Of a stretch of 64,000 nt of DNA, positions 42,235 to 55,327 are shown in pieces (the stretch's first letter is position 1; the number at the start of each line of letters is the position of its first letter). Position numbers and translations under genes: made by a program. Under the pieces are notes generated by a model that did not search any database, was not told the origin of the DNA, and saw nothing but the letters and a program-made list of their open reading frames with translations. The DNA comes from Psylliodes chrysocephalus. Lineage: Eukaryota; Arthropoda; Insecta; Coleoptera; Chrysomelidae. The DNA lies in contig OV651821.1 of the NCBI GenBank assembly GCA_927349885.1, positions 59,227,002 through 59,291,001 of the forward strand, written 5' to 3'.

Positions 42235-43482
42235 ATGGAAACCAGCTCCACGTTTAAAAATATTGAAATATACAGATTATATAACTTACACTCCAATCCT
42301 TTTGAAAAATTAAGCGTGAAGTTGGCTGGCCAATTATTGAGTCACAGTATGGCTGCTGCTATTAAAACAGTAATTCGTACGGGTGAATTGAAATCTAATA
42401 CAGCTGAACATACAGCATATTTTGTAAAAACTATTAATGACCTCTTTGATGCTTTAAATAGTAGCCAATTCTACTCAACAAAACCATGCAACAGAGTCCT
42501 AAGTGACAAAAATAGAGACGTTTGGAAAGCAATGGACGAGGGCTACAATCTATTGTCTGAACTATATAAAGTTGATAAAAAGGGAAATCTGAAAAGACCT
42601 CCCAGCTTTGACTGCTTCCTATTGACAATAAATTCTATCAAAATGATTTTTAACAGTCAAAAAGCCAAAGGATTTTCTTATTTATTTACAGGTCGATTAA
42701 TCCAAGATTGTCTCGAAAATCAGTTTTCAATTTACCGCCAGAAAGGTGGTTATAACAGGAATCCTACGGTAAAATCATTTAGATTTGCATTTAAGTCGAA
42801 TTTAGTAACCAATCTTTTAAGACCACCAACTACTGCTAATTCAGGAACTAATGATGATGATGATGATATTTTATTCGATTTAAATGATACTATTGAAAAT
42901 ATACCTATAGGGGTAGAGGAAGAATTACTGTCCCAAAAGGGAACTGATACAGATTCTTCCACGGTTTCAGACGAAGCCAATGTTCAATATTCGGAAGATC
43001 TGTTCCATTTAGAAATGTGTTCTACGTCATACTTTGCTGGGTATTTGGCAAAGAAATGTATTGAAAAATACAAATGTCAATCTTGTTCGGATACATTAGA
43101 GGGAAAAGAAAATATTTCAAATAAACAAGAGCTTTTAATTTTTTACAAAAACTATTATATATATAATGAATCTCGACTAAAAACTCCTACTGAGTTATTA
43201 GTTTCATTCACTTGGTTAAGCCTAAATTTGTTTTCCCGTCATGTACATAAATGTTTAACAAAAAGAATTATTAACATTATGACCAATAAAATTAAAAGAC
43301 GAATTACCAAAGATTTGCCAGAATGGCAGAATGTAAATCCAGAATGTAAAGAACATAGAGAATATATTTTAAACTTATTACTGAGAACACAACTTTATAA
43401 ATATTGTAAAAGTATTTCAAATTCAATGAAAACTCGTGAAGGGGCTAAGAATATAAAATTATCAATATTTAAACATAATTAG
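42235..43482 (+). CDS. C-terminal half of a P-type (THAP9-like) transposase, uninterrupted
   Basis: 415 codons from the first ATG (42,235); the frame is open upstream to at least 42,163 without an ATG, so the true start was probably an upstream exon. Recognisable parts: FEKLSVKLAGQLLSHSMAAA (the VKLAAQVLS region of the P transposase), TAYFVKTINDLFDALNS, then FTGRLIQDCLENQFSIYRQK and GGYNRNPTVKSFRFAFK, the conserved RNase H-like core end that contains a catalytic acid, then a polyacidic loop (DDDDDILFDLND) and YFAGYLAKKC...CQSC near residue 290. The THAP domain and first catalytic Asp are missing. An intact frame this long in decayed surroundings suggests recent arrival or selection. Confidence 0.7.
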   Translation: METSSTFKNIEIYRLYNLHSNPFEKLSVKLAGQLLSHSMAAAIKTVIRTGELKSNTAEHTAYFVKTINDLFDALNSSQFYSTKPCNRVLSDKNRDVWKAMDEGYNLLSELYKVDKKGNLKRPPSFDCFLLTINSIKMIFNSQKAKGFSYLFTGRLIQDCLENQFSIYRQKGGYNRNPTVKSFRFAFKSNLVTNLLRPPTTANSGTNDDDDDILFDLNDTIENIPIGVEEELLSQKGTDTDSSTVSDEANVQYSEDLFHLEMCSTSYFAGYLAKKCIEKYKCQSCSDTLEGKENISNKQELLIFYKNYYIYNESRLKTPTELLVSFTWLSLNLFSRHVHKCLTKRIINIMTNKIKRRITKDLPEWQNVNPECKEHREYILNLLLRTQLYKYCKSISNSMKTREGAKNIKLSIFKHN

Positions 43483-43509
43483 ATGTTTTTGATTTTTATA
43501 TTTTTCTAT

Positions 43510-43660
43510 AAGTGGATTTTATTTGTTGCACTAGTGTTACACTCGTACTATATTCGAACTATCATATTTGCTACTCAAAATATTTGAAGCTACACTGAAC
43601 AAATCAAACGTTCAAAGCAGAACACTAACACCTAGTGCAACAAATAAAATCCACTATAAG
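43510..43660. mobile_element. Hairpin MITE just after the P-type ORF
   Basis: AGTGGATTTTATTTGTTGCA (left, from 43,512) is inverted exactly at 43,637-43,658, with a 90-bp loop and TATA/ATA flanks. It starts 30 bp after the transposase stop. Confidence 0.75.
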
Positions 43661-43737
43661 TTGTTATTTCTGTACAATAAATTTTGTTTTATAATGTTTA
43701 TTGCGTTTTATTTTAAACGGAGTTTTTTCAAATTACC

Positions 43738-46700
43738 TATTAAGGCCAACTTCAATTTTGTTTGACATATCATCACGATTTTTTTTAGGTTAGAAAATTG
43801 CATTATCGATTTTTTTCATTCGAAGTAATAAAAGACGTCACTTTAAATTTCTATCTCTTTATGTCAACAAATTTCTAACACGATGAATTTATAAAACGTA
43901 TGTCACTAATAAATATGTGGCGGCAACTGACGGCAACACTGTCAGCTACTCCATGGCTACTAGAGTACATACAGGTCCGGTATAAGCCATGGAAAATAAT
44001 AATTTAATGTTTTGATCGAGTTAAATAAAATATCAAAATTAAATGTTTATTTTTAAGTAAACGACATTTTTAAATGTATACGTCTTCAATCAAAAATAAT
44101 ATAGGCTAATACTCAAGTGTATTATACGAGTGTACTGGACAAGAGATAATTTTACCCTTTACTCCAGTTTTTTGTAATGAAACCAGCGGTAAAATAGATA
44201 TTTGTGTACCAAGGCTGTGTTTTGGCCGAATTAGATATATGCGTTCAAGTCTAAGCTAGTTCTGGTTAAGTATAAGAGTAATAGGCAAGAAACGGGTGTT
44301 CAATCAAGCTTGACATCGAGATAGATGTCACATAAGCAGGTGTACTGAAGATAAACTTTGCAGGACCAAGCATCAGATAGGTATAATACTTGATATTCTG
44401 AAAACTATGTGAATACTACACTGAATAAGAACGAATTAAAGTGTCAGAAGGAGGCTAAAGGCAAAAAAGTAGACGGAACAGAGCCTAATAGATAGATAAG
44501 TCATATTTTAGCCAGAAGAAAGTCGATGAGTGTTATAAATATAGTTATTTATGAATGTATTTTTAATGTATAATTTCAGTTTATTTTCATTTTTGGTATA
44601 AAACTATTGCTGACATAATAAAACTCTTAAAAGTATATATATTTTCAATATTTATTACTATACATTATTTAGTATTCATTTATTCTCTCTGACCTAGGGA
44701 AAAGGTCAGAAAACCCTGGTCATAATTGTTTACAATGTTGCGTGTTCCTAATGATACAAAACATTACAGAGGAATGATACTTAGCCGATGAAATCTCATC
44801 GAGTTCACGCATGACATATTGTGGTATGGAATATGGCTATCTCTGATGCATCTGCAGATTTAAATTTATTTTTGCGTACTGTTTTCTATCAACTGATACC
44901 CCAAATTTATACAAGCCACGTCTTCGCACCACAATGTGACATATCATCAAATCTGCTTAATCTCGTACCATTTTTTTAAAGTATCAAGGATATTCTTGGT
45001 GTAGCTGATCATCATGTTTCGAGTCACTGAACCTAAAAAATAACAAATATCAATAAATAGAATTCGGAATTTATTCCAAAAATATTTTTCTTTGGGAATT
45101 ATATAGGATTTCTCGTTAATATACTGACAAACTTTTAAAGGTGGTAGGTGCATCAAAATAAACATTTTTTTGCTTAATAAAATAAAAATAATTTTATTGC
45201 CCAACAAATTAATCCATTTACAGAACAAAATACATGAAATAAATGTTAAACATAATATTTCGACAGAAAATAATTTTAGCAACAGCAAGAAAAAAAAAGA
45301 AAGAATCCTAAATACATTAGCTACAAATTAGTACAACAAATGGTCGAAATAATTATCCCAATCAGAACAAAATTAATTAAAATTTGAGCACATTAGCCAT
45401 ATAGGTGAATTTCTTCCCAAGTTCGTTCAAATACTTGCTGTATAAAATGTTTTATGATATCTAATGGCTGTTTGGGGAACATTAAAATTTATTTAATTTA
45501 TCAAAAATAGTACATCAATAGTGTTATGTAATATTTTATAAAAAAAAATGTAACACTGGAAACTACCCTTCTATCTTCGAAAGAAGCAGAGATTCTTCAA
45601 TACCTCGAATGGGATACAGCTCATCTATTTTAAAAAAAAGGTACTTGAGAGATCGCCGCTGAACATTTTCCAATGATCTTTTATGAATATTGTAAATAAG
45701 GTTCCAGATAAGAGATGCATATTCTAGCCTGGAACGAACTAAAGAAAAGTAAAGGATCTCCAAGCTTTAAGAGTTTGTAAAAGAACGAGTATTACGAATT
45801 AAGAACCCTAAGCTTTTCAACGCAGAAGCAACTGTATTTTCAATATAATCCGAAAAAGTAACTTTTTGGTTGAATAATATACCTTAATCTTCAATTTGTG
45901 CACAAGTTAATCAATCAATATATGTTTATTGTCAAAGCTACAAGAACTTATAGATATATAATACTTCTAGTATAGGAACATACTTCACATTTAGACACAT
46001 TCATTCAGCTTGTTTTCATTACACCAATTTTCAACGATTCCCAAGTTGGGTCTGTAAAAAGTAACAGTCTTGAATTGATGAGATTGAGGTAAATATTTTT
46101 AAGTCAGCAGCGAACAGCAGGTTAAATTTATTGCCAAGTCATTTATAAATATACTAAATAATAGTGGTCCCAGATTGGAGCTCTGTGGAACTCCAGATGT
46201 TGCTGTGAGGAGTGAAGATGAAAATCCGTTGTAAAAGACATAATAAAAACGATGATTTAGGTAAGATGAAAATAATCTCAACAGCGACTGATCAAACCCT
46301 AAGCATTCCAACTTCCTTGCAAGAATATTATGATTTTTAATTATTACAAAATACATTATGTATGTACAAAAAATATTCTTAACATATTTTAACTAACAAG
46401 AGTTTTATTTTTAACTAGTTATATTCAAAAACAAATGTCATTTTTAAAACAATGTTTAACAATAACCGATGAGTATACAACAAGGTTCACAGTTTAAACT
46501 AAGTCTACATTTTAACTGCCTATTGTACAATCCGCCATATATGTACAATTCAAAATTAATTGTATTATTTAATTTCTGTTGATCAAAATCATTCGATAAA
46601 AAAATTAAATAGTATTGGTATAAAGGTGGTTTTTATATCTATACTATAAAGCATGCATTGGGGTAGCATGTAGATTATCTAAGTATCGGATCAGAGAGAT

Positions 46701-48201
46701 TAAAATTAAATAACATATGTAGTGGGATTCTCATCTTTTGAGTACGTCTCCTATCGAGACTCCTATCTTTGTTGGACAGACAGCGATTTTGATGTAATGT
46801 CTCTCTCTATTCTGTATGTAATGTGTCGAGTTGGCACAAAAGAATCACTGTTCTGATCAGAAGAAATTAACCACATCAAAGGAAGAAAATTGGTCCCCTG
46901 TTATTTTTAATTTATATTAATGATTGTTAATGTTGCAATAATATGACATGTACCTGTTTGCCTATGATGTCCTTATCTATGTTTCTTGTAAGTTGTAAGG
47001 TTTCAGATAACTAAGAGTTAAATGTCAATGAAACTCTGCAAAATGTTTATAAATGATGTTGCAATCATTTGTTAAAAATCAACACAAATACCTAAAACAA
47101 AATATAAGCTGATAAGTAATAACTATATGCAGTTTGTGGACAAACAATATAGGAAATTGGAAGAAAATCTATACAGTTAGTAGAAAAATTCAAATATTTA
47201 AGGGTAATTATTCGGAAACAGATGAAATTCACAGACCATATGCAAATACTGTTATCAAAACAATTGCAGTTAAATTACATTTCCTATTTAGAATGTTATT
47301 AAAATAATTGTTATATTATTACATTATTTTTTACTAAATTTGAATATTGTGATATTAGCAAACTAGCCAAATAAATAAAATAAAAATAAAATAAAAACCG
47401 AAAACATACCTGGATCTACAATAATATATATAAATAATATAAGTACATTGCATCTTTTGAATTATTAAAGTCCATTAAATTGAAATGACACGTCAAACCA
47501 TACACGTCAAACTTTCAAAACAAACATCCTTGTGTTGTGTTCCAAACAGAAAATAGCATTATAGAATAATTTATTTACTTGCAACCTTTCCCCGCACACC
47601 ACCACGCCCCTCACCGATAAACATGGTCAAATTGGGCTAAGCCATTTTACATTCGTCTGCATTGGGAGCGATGTTGCAATTTTTCAATTTTTAGTGTCTA
47701 TTCCGTCTGTTCAGATGGCAGCATCTTATGGGCCCTACTTTTTTAAATCTTATCACAAGAATCCTGAAATAATTAGGCAAAAATAAAAGAATGTATTTTG
47801 CGTTTTAACTTTTAAATACTATAAAAAATGATGGAAAGTCCATAACTTTTAAATATTTGTTAAATATCACTTATTAAAATATTATGCATTAAAAGTAAAA
47901 CAAACCATAGACTTTCCATCATTTTTTACAGTTTTTTGAACCCATTTATGAAAACAGTTTTTTAAAATATTATCGTTCAGAGCTGTATTTCTTGTGATAA
48001 AAAAGTCGCCGTCACTTGTCATTGAACTTGGCCTTAAGTAGAATTCACGTTTGATCTCTTTAAATATCTACCTTGTTCCTGATGGGTTGAATAAAAACTA
48101 CAAAATTATGTATTTATTAACTAACAAAGTAGAGAATTAATTATTAACATTCGAGTTTTAGAAATATGATTGACTCGGACCTCTTTATAAGTTCACAAAT
48201 A
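43738..48201 (+). repeat. Left arm of a giant palindrome
   Basis: The reverse complement of 48,669-53,147 over its full length, about 97% by spot checks, with only small indels. It begins TATTAAGGCCAA. A 17-bp TTAAGGCCAASTTCAAT motif stands at 43,740-43,756 and inverted at 48,021-48,037, so most of the arm resembles one element with TTAA-containing ends. The last 164 bp extend beyond that element. Confidence 0.95.
45563..46356 (-). pseudogene. Non-LTR reverse transcriptase fragments in the left arm
   Basis: 46,356-46,099 encodes KLECLGFDQSLLRLFSSYLN and SGVPQSSNLGPLLFSIFIND (RT fingers/palm before the catalytic site). 45,763-45,563 encodes LYFSLVRSRLEYASLIWN and VQRRSLKYLFFK (RT thumb). The FADD motif between them is damaged (FAAD with a following stop) and frames shift, so it is inactive. 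Confidence 0.8.
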
Positions 48202-48615
48202 TTACTTACTATCGTCATAATAAAATAATCAAAATTTCATTATCTTCTACTTTATTTTCTTGAGAATCATCCTGCGATTTTAAAAAAATACAAACATGAA
48301 ATATTTTTAGTAGGTTTATTTTTTAATCCAGATTTTATTTACAAGCTAATCCACTTCAATATAACACCTATAATGCACCTACCATTTTATAGAATTTATG
48401 ACACTTTTTAATGTTTTATATTAGAATATTTATTTTCATCACGTTTATGAATACCTATTTAGGTGAATAAAATCAATTGTACACTATTATGTGGAAAAAT
48501 AATAAATCTGATTAAGCACAAACTATCTTATTTTCTTTCAATTTATAAGTTTCATTTGATGATTAGGTATTATAGAAATTCCATTTTCCCATAACGATCG
48601 AGCCTACCAAACTCA

Positions 48616-48647
<32 letters not shown>

Positions 48648-48668
48648 GGTACTCCTAATTATAATTAT
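48202..48668. other. Spacer of the giant palindrome
   Basis: 467 bp of AT-rich single-copy sequence with a short (CTA)n microsatellite at 48,621-48,650. No gene. Confidence 0.9.
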
Positions 48669-51600
48669 TATTTGTGAACTTATAAAGAGGTCCGAGTCAA
48701 TCATATTTCTAAAACTCGAATGTTAATAATTAATTCTCTACTTTGTTAGTTAATAAATACATAATTTTGTAGTTTTTATTCAACCCATCAGGAACAAGGT
48801 AGATATTTAAAGAGATAAAACGTGAATTCTACTTAAGGCCAAGTTCAATGACAAGTGACGGCGACTTTTTTATCACAAGAAATACAGCTCTGAACGATAA
48901 TATTTTAAAAAACTGTTTTCATAAATGGGTTCAAAAAACTGTTAAAAATGATGGAAAGTCTATGGTTTGTTTTACTTTTAATGCATAATATTTTAATAAG
49001 TGATATTTAACAAATATTTAAAAGTTATGGACTTTCCATCATTTTTTATAGTATTTAGAAGTTAAAACGCAACATACATTCTTTTATTTTTGCCTAATTA
49101 TTTCAGGATTCTTGTGATAAGATTTAAAAATGTAGGGCCCATAAGATGCTGCCATCTGAACAGACGGAATAGACACTAAAAATTGAAAAATTGCAACATC
49201 GCTCCCTATGCAGACGAATGTAAAATGGCTTAGCCCAATTTGACCATGTTTATCGGTGAGGGGCGTGGTGGTGTGCGGGGAAAGGTTGCAAGTAAATAAA
49301 TTATTCTATAATGCTATTTTCTGTTTGGAACACAACACAAGGATGTTTGTTTTGAAAGTTTGACGTTTATGGTTTGACGTATCATTTCAATTTAATGGAC
49401 TTTAATAATTCAAAAGATGCAATGTACTTATATTATTTATATATATTATTGTAGATCCAGGTATGTTTTCGGTTTTTATTTTATTTTTATTTTATTTATT
49501 TGGCTAGTTTGCTAATATCACAATATTCAAATTTAGTAAAAAATAATGTAATAATATAACAATTATTTTAATAACATTCTAAATAGGAAATGTAATTTAA
49601 CTGCAATTGTTTTGATGACAGTATTTGCATATGGTCTGTGAATTTCATCTGTTTCCGAATAATTACCCTTAAATATTTGAATTTTTCTACTAACTGTATA
49701 GATTTACTTCCAATTTCCTATATTGTTTGTCCACAAACTGCATATAGTTATTACTTATCAGCTTATATTTTGTTTTAGGTATTTGTGTTGATTTTTAACA
49801 AATGATTGCAACATCATTTATAAACATTTTGCAGAGTTTCATTGACAAGAAACATAGATAAGGACATCATAGGCAAACAGGTAAATGTCATATTAATTAT
49901 TGCAACATTAACAATCATTAATATAAATTAAAAATAACAGGGGACCTAATTTTCTTCCTTTGATGTGGTTAATTTCTTCTGATCAGAACAGTGATTCTTT
50001 TGTGCCAACTCGACACATTACATACAGAATAGAGAGAGACATTACATCAAAATCGCTGTCTGTCGAACAAAGATAGGAGTCTCGATAGGAGACGTACTCA
50101 AAAGATGAGAATCCCACTACATATGTTATTTAATTTTAATCTCTCTGACCTGATACTTAGATAATCTACATGCTACCCCAACGCATGCTTTATAGCATAG
50201 ATATAAAAACCACCTTTAAACCAATACTATTTAATTTTTTTATCGAATGATTTTGATCAACAGAATCAAGTGCATTTTAAAGAAATACAATTAATTTTGA
50301 ATTGTACATATATGGCGGATTGTACAATAGGCAGTTAAAATGTAGACTTAGTTTAAACTGTGAACCTTGTTGTATACTCATCGGTTATTGTTAAACATAG
50401 TTTTAAAAATGACATTTGTTTTTGAATATAACTAGTTAAAAATAAAACTCTTGTTAGTTAAAATATGTTTAGAATATTTTTTGTACATACATAATGTATT
50501 TTGTAATAATTAAAAATCATAATATTCTTGTAAGGAAGTTGGAATGCTTAGGGTTTGATCAGTCGCTGTTGAGATTATTTTCATCTTACCTAAATCATCG
50601 TTTTTATTGTCTTTTACAACGGATTTTCATCTTCACCCCTCACAGCAACATCTGGAGTTCCACAGAGCTCCAATCTGGGACCACTATTATTTAGTATATT
50701 TATAAATGACTTGGCAATAAATTTAACCTGCTGTTTGCTGCTGACTAAAAAATATTTACCTCAATCTCATCAATTTAAGACTGTTACTTTTTACAGACCC
50801 AACTTGGGAATCGTTGAAAATTGGTGTAATGAAAACAAGCTGAATGAATGAGTCTAAATGTGAAGTATGTTCCTATACTAGAAGTATTATATATCTATAA
50901 GTTCTTGTAGCTTTGACAATAAACATATATTGATTGATTAACAAGGTGGAGTTTGATTATTTATTTAACAGCCTACATTTATCGGACTTGTGCACAAATT
51001 AAAGATTAAGGTATATTATGCAACCAAAAAGTTACTTTTTCGGATTATATTGAAAATACAGTTGCTTCTGCGTTGAAAAGCTTAGGGTTCTTAATTCGTA
51101 ATACTCGTTCTTTTACAAACTCTTAAAGCTTGGAGATCCTTTACTTTTCTTTAGTTCGTTCCAGGCTAGAATATGCATCTCTTATCTGGAACCTTATTTA
51201 CAATATTCATAAAAGATCATTGGAAAATGTTCAGCGGCGATCTCTCAAGTACCTTTTTTTTAAAATAGATGAGCTGTATCCCATTCGAGGTATTGAAGAA
51301 TCTCTGCTTCTTTCGAAAATAGAAGGGTAGTTTCCAGTGTTACATTTTTTTATAAAATATTACATAACACTATTGATGTACTATTTTTGATAAATTAAAT
51401 AAATTTTAATGTTCCCCAAACAGCCATTAGATATCATAAAACATTTTATACAGCAAGTATTTGAACGAACTTGGGAAGAAATTCACCTATAAGGCTAATG
51501 TGCTCAAATTTTAATTAATTTTGTTCTGATTGGGATATTTATTTCGACCATTAGTTGTACTAATTTGTAGCTAATGTATTTAGGATTCTTTCTTTTTTTT

Positions 51601-53147
51601 TTTTCTTGCTGTTGCTAAAATTATTTTCTGTCGAAATATTATGTTTAACATTTATTTCATGTATTTTGTTCTGTAAATGGATTAATTTGTTAGGCAATAA
51701 AATTATTTTTATTTTATTAAGCAAAAAAAATGTTTATTTTGATGCACCTACCACCTTTAAAAGTTTGTCAGTATATTAACTTAACGAGAAATCCTATATA
51801 ATTCCCAAAGAAAAATATTTTTGGAATAAATTCCGAATTCTATTTATTGATATTTGTTATTTTTTAGGTTCAGTGACTCGAAACATGATGATCAGCTACA
51901 CCAAGAATATCCTTGATCTTTAAAAAAATGTTACGAGATTAAGCAGATTTGATGCTATGTCACATTGTGGTGCGAAGACGTGGCTTGTATAAATTTGGGG
52001 TATCAGTTGATAGAAAACAGTACGCAAAAATAAATTTAAATCTGCAGATGCATCAGATATAGCCATATTCCATACCACAATATGTCATGCGTGAACTCGA
52101 TGAGATTTCATCGGCTAAGTATCATTCCTCTGTAATGTTTTGTATCATTATGAACACGAAACATTGTAAACAATTATGACCAGGGTTTTCTGACCTTTTT
52201 CCTAGGTCAGAGAGAATAAATGAATACTAAATAATGTATAGTAATAAAGATTGAAAATATATATACTTTTAAGAGTTTTATTATGTCAGCCATAGTTTTA
52301 TACCAAAAATGAAAATAAACTGAAATTATACATTAAAAATACATTCATAAATAACTATATTTATAACACTCATCGACTGCTCTCTCCTGGCTAAAATATG
52401 ACTTATCTATTAGGCTCTGTTCCGTCTATTTTTTGCCTTTAGCCTCCTTCTGACACTTCCATTCGTTCTTATTCAGTGTAGTTTTCAGAATATCAAGTGT
52501 TATACCTATCTGATGCTTGGTCCTGCAAAGTTCATCTTCAGTACACCTGCTTATGTGACATCTATCTCGATGTCAAGTTTGATTGAACACCCGTTTCTTG
52601 TCTATTACTCTTATACTTAACCAGAACTAGCTTAGACTTGAACGCATATGTCTAATTCGGCCAAAACACAGCCTTGGTACACAAATATCTCTTTTACCGC
52701 TGGTTTCATTACAAAAAACTGGAGTAAAGGGTAAAATTATCTCTTGTCCAGTACACTCGTATAATACACTTGAGTATTGCCTATATTATTTTTGATTGAA
52801 GACGTATACATTTAAAAATCTCGTTTACTTAAAAATAAACATTTAATTTTGATATTTTATTTAACTCGATCAAAACATTAAATTATTATTTTCCATGGCT
52901 TATACCGGACCTGTATGTACCCTAGTAGCCATGGAGTAGCTGACAGTGTTGCCGTCAGTTGCCGCCACATATTCATTAGTGACATACGTTTTATAAATTC
53001 ATCGTGTTAGAAATTTGTTGACAAAAAGAGATAGAAACTTAAAGTGACGTCTTTTATTACTTCGAATGAAAAAAATCGATAATGCAATTTTCTAACCTAA
53101 AAAAAATCGTGATGATATGTCAAACAAAATTGAACTTGGCCTTAATA
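48669..53147 (-). repeat. Right arm of the giant palindrome
   Basis: Inverted copy of 43,738-48,201. TTAAGGCCAAGTTCAAT lies at 48,834-48,850 and inverted at 53,129-53,145. Ends ...GGCCTTAATA at 53,147, after which the flanks (TTACC on the left, CACACTTTATT on the right) are unrelated. Confidence 0.95.
50494..51330 (+). pseudogene. Non-LTR reverse transcriptase fragments in the right arm
   Basis: Mirror copy of the left-arm relic. The thumb fragment (51,130-51,330) is identical in protein sequence to that at 45,563-45,763. The palm fragment (50,494-50,694) has an extra frame change relative to the left arm, so the arms have accumulated separate lesions since duplication. Confidence 0.8.
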
Positions 53148-53395
53148 CACACTTTATTAAAGTTACAGGGTTCTATCTGCTGTACAATAATAGGTATTTC
53201 GTTAGTTTATATCGCAGCCAAAAGAGACTGCTAGCACAATAATAAATTACGCGGGAGATCTTCATGATTCGATACGAAGAGCGTTGCCAAACTTCAATAT
53301 AATTTTGTTTTATTTGTTTATATTGTAAGTCGCGGGAGGTGAGGTGATGAGTGCGGACGGCACACGCGATCCAGCTAAGCGAGGGATATCACCAG

Positions 53396-54295
53396 GGAGT
53401 CAATTCTCGAAATAATCGTTTATGGAACGAGGACGTTCACAAACGAGAATTTTTGAACGATGTCGTTCATGTGTTGAACGACAAATACAATTCTCGAATG
53501 TTTTCGTTGGCCCGAGCGAGCTCGCTCAACTTAAACGACAAATGAGTGTGCCAACGTCGGATACACGAATCAGCTTGATGTGTTCGAATTTCTAATGTTA
53601 ATAAAACTTCATGCTTCCTTTGTTATTTAATGAAAAATAAGAAAGATGCAAAATGTAGTCACACTAATAGGAAATATGAAACTTGTATGAATTGAAGTGT
53701 GTTATGCATATATTCGAGTAATAAATTGGCGCAATTTTTTGTTTTTGTTTATAGTAATATTGTACCTAATATCACTAAAATATTGTTTAACTGAGATAAG
53801 TACTATGGAATTCAAAAAAAGAAGTTCGCAAGCAGGAACAGAGAAAAATACTGAAAGTTTATGGTGAAAAATCCACATAAATTTTCTTCAAATTACGAAA
53901 GTAGAATATGCTAGTCTGTGGATAAATAAAATTCAATTACAGGGGCTGGAAAATCTTGGAGAAAATATATATTATTATAAGTATCTTTATAAGACAATAA
54001 AGTAAGATATTGTTCACTAAGGCAAAATTAAAAAATATAATAAATTTCTTAATTAATTTAACAAAAACGTGCTTTTAAATTCATGGAAAAATTCTGCAGA
54101 ATTGATAAATATATATAAAACATGAGGAATAATTTTAAATTTATTAAGAAAGTATAAAAAAACAAATAGTTCATATAAACTTTAATAGGATAAAATAAAT
54201 ATGCAAACAAACTCTTATAAATAAAAATATAAAATGTATATACCTATACACAATATACTTATATAGGTATCATTTTCTTAATGGAGCTTTACAAA

Positions 54296-54349
<54 letters not shown>

Positions 54350-55324
54350 CGTTTATAATTTTCATGTTGGAATGGCATATATCTAAAAAATTTTATGAAT
54401 TTAAAATTTATTAAAATTATGAGTAGGAAAATACACATCAACCAAACATTTAATGAGTGATAATGTTTCCTATTTACATAAAGGCATTCTTCATTGCTGC
54501 TGGAGGAACTATAGCTATGTGAGTACATCAGTCAATAACTCCTGTAACTCCAGGAAGCTCGAATTACTGGAAAAACCTAAAAAAAATATGGTATAAAAAT
54601 TCAGTGATTAAATTAAAGATAATAACTTACATTTCCCGAAGAACAGTACTGTCTTCTTGTGTTGCTGGAGCTTTAATTTAACGATTCATTATAATTCGTT
54701 GTTTAAGGCTCTTGAGACTTCTTCAACACAACGACTTGCAGAATACAGAAGATTAATTCACTCACAAAAATACAGTAGAACCTACATCTAACTGATAGCG
54801 CCTAGAAGCAAGTATCTAAAATATTAACAATGTTAACTTGAATAGCTTTTAAAACTTACATACCTTTGTTTGTTAATCAAGATCGCTTCGTCTTTGAGGT
54901 GCTATTAAATACGAATCTAACATCTTAATAATATTCCTCACTGGCGAAATTTTTTTATAAACAATTCCATAGGTCAAGAAAGGATTCAACCTTTCATACA
55001 ATTCTTAATTTTCTTCAACAACCAATAATTCCACTTCGGCAACTAAGTTCTTAACATTTTCATCAGCAATTTCATTCAAATTAGCAATTTCACGATATTT
55101 TGTAATTAATAAAAGTATTTAAAATTAGGTTATGTTTACTGAACGAAAATCATTGAACTGAACGATGTCTCCCGACCACTCTTTGTCGAACAAACATACA
55201 AGCGATGAATATGAACGGACGCGTTCACTAAAATCGATTCGAGAATTGCACTAATATGAAATCCTCGTTCATGACGTCATGAACGGGGTACGCTCGATGA
55301 ACGAATATTTCGAGAATTGACTCC
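53396..55324. mobile_element. PIF/Harbinger element, 1,929 bp, CAG target duplication
   Basis: The inverted ends GGAGTCAATTCTCGAAATA match exactly for 19 bp (53,396-53,414 and 55,306-55,324), then imperfectly through GTTCATGAACG-like repeats. The 3-bp direct repeat CAG flanks both ends (53,393-53,395 and 55,325-55,327), as expected for this superfamily. Contains a 48-bp (TA)n tract at 54,300-54,348 and a transposase relic. Confidence 0.8.
54400..54545 (-). pseudogene. Harbinger nuclease fragment
   Basis: The minus strand shows THIAIVPP in one frame (about 54,525) followed in the next frame by EECLYVNRKHYHSLNVWLMC, the conserved D.THI...P.....Y.NRKG.HSINVQ segment of HARBI1-type nucleases. 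One frameshift separates the two. The rest of the domain is not recognisable. Confidence 0.65.
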
Positions 55325-55327
55325 CAG

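Noticed and set aside
53351..53545. 64-aa ORF
   Set aside because: It crosses the left end of the Harbinger element and is built from its GTTCATGAACG-like subterminal repeats.
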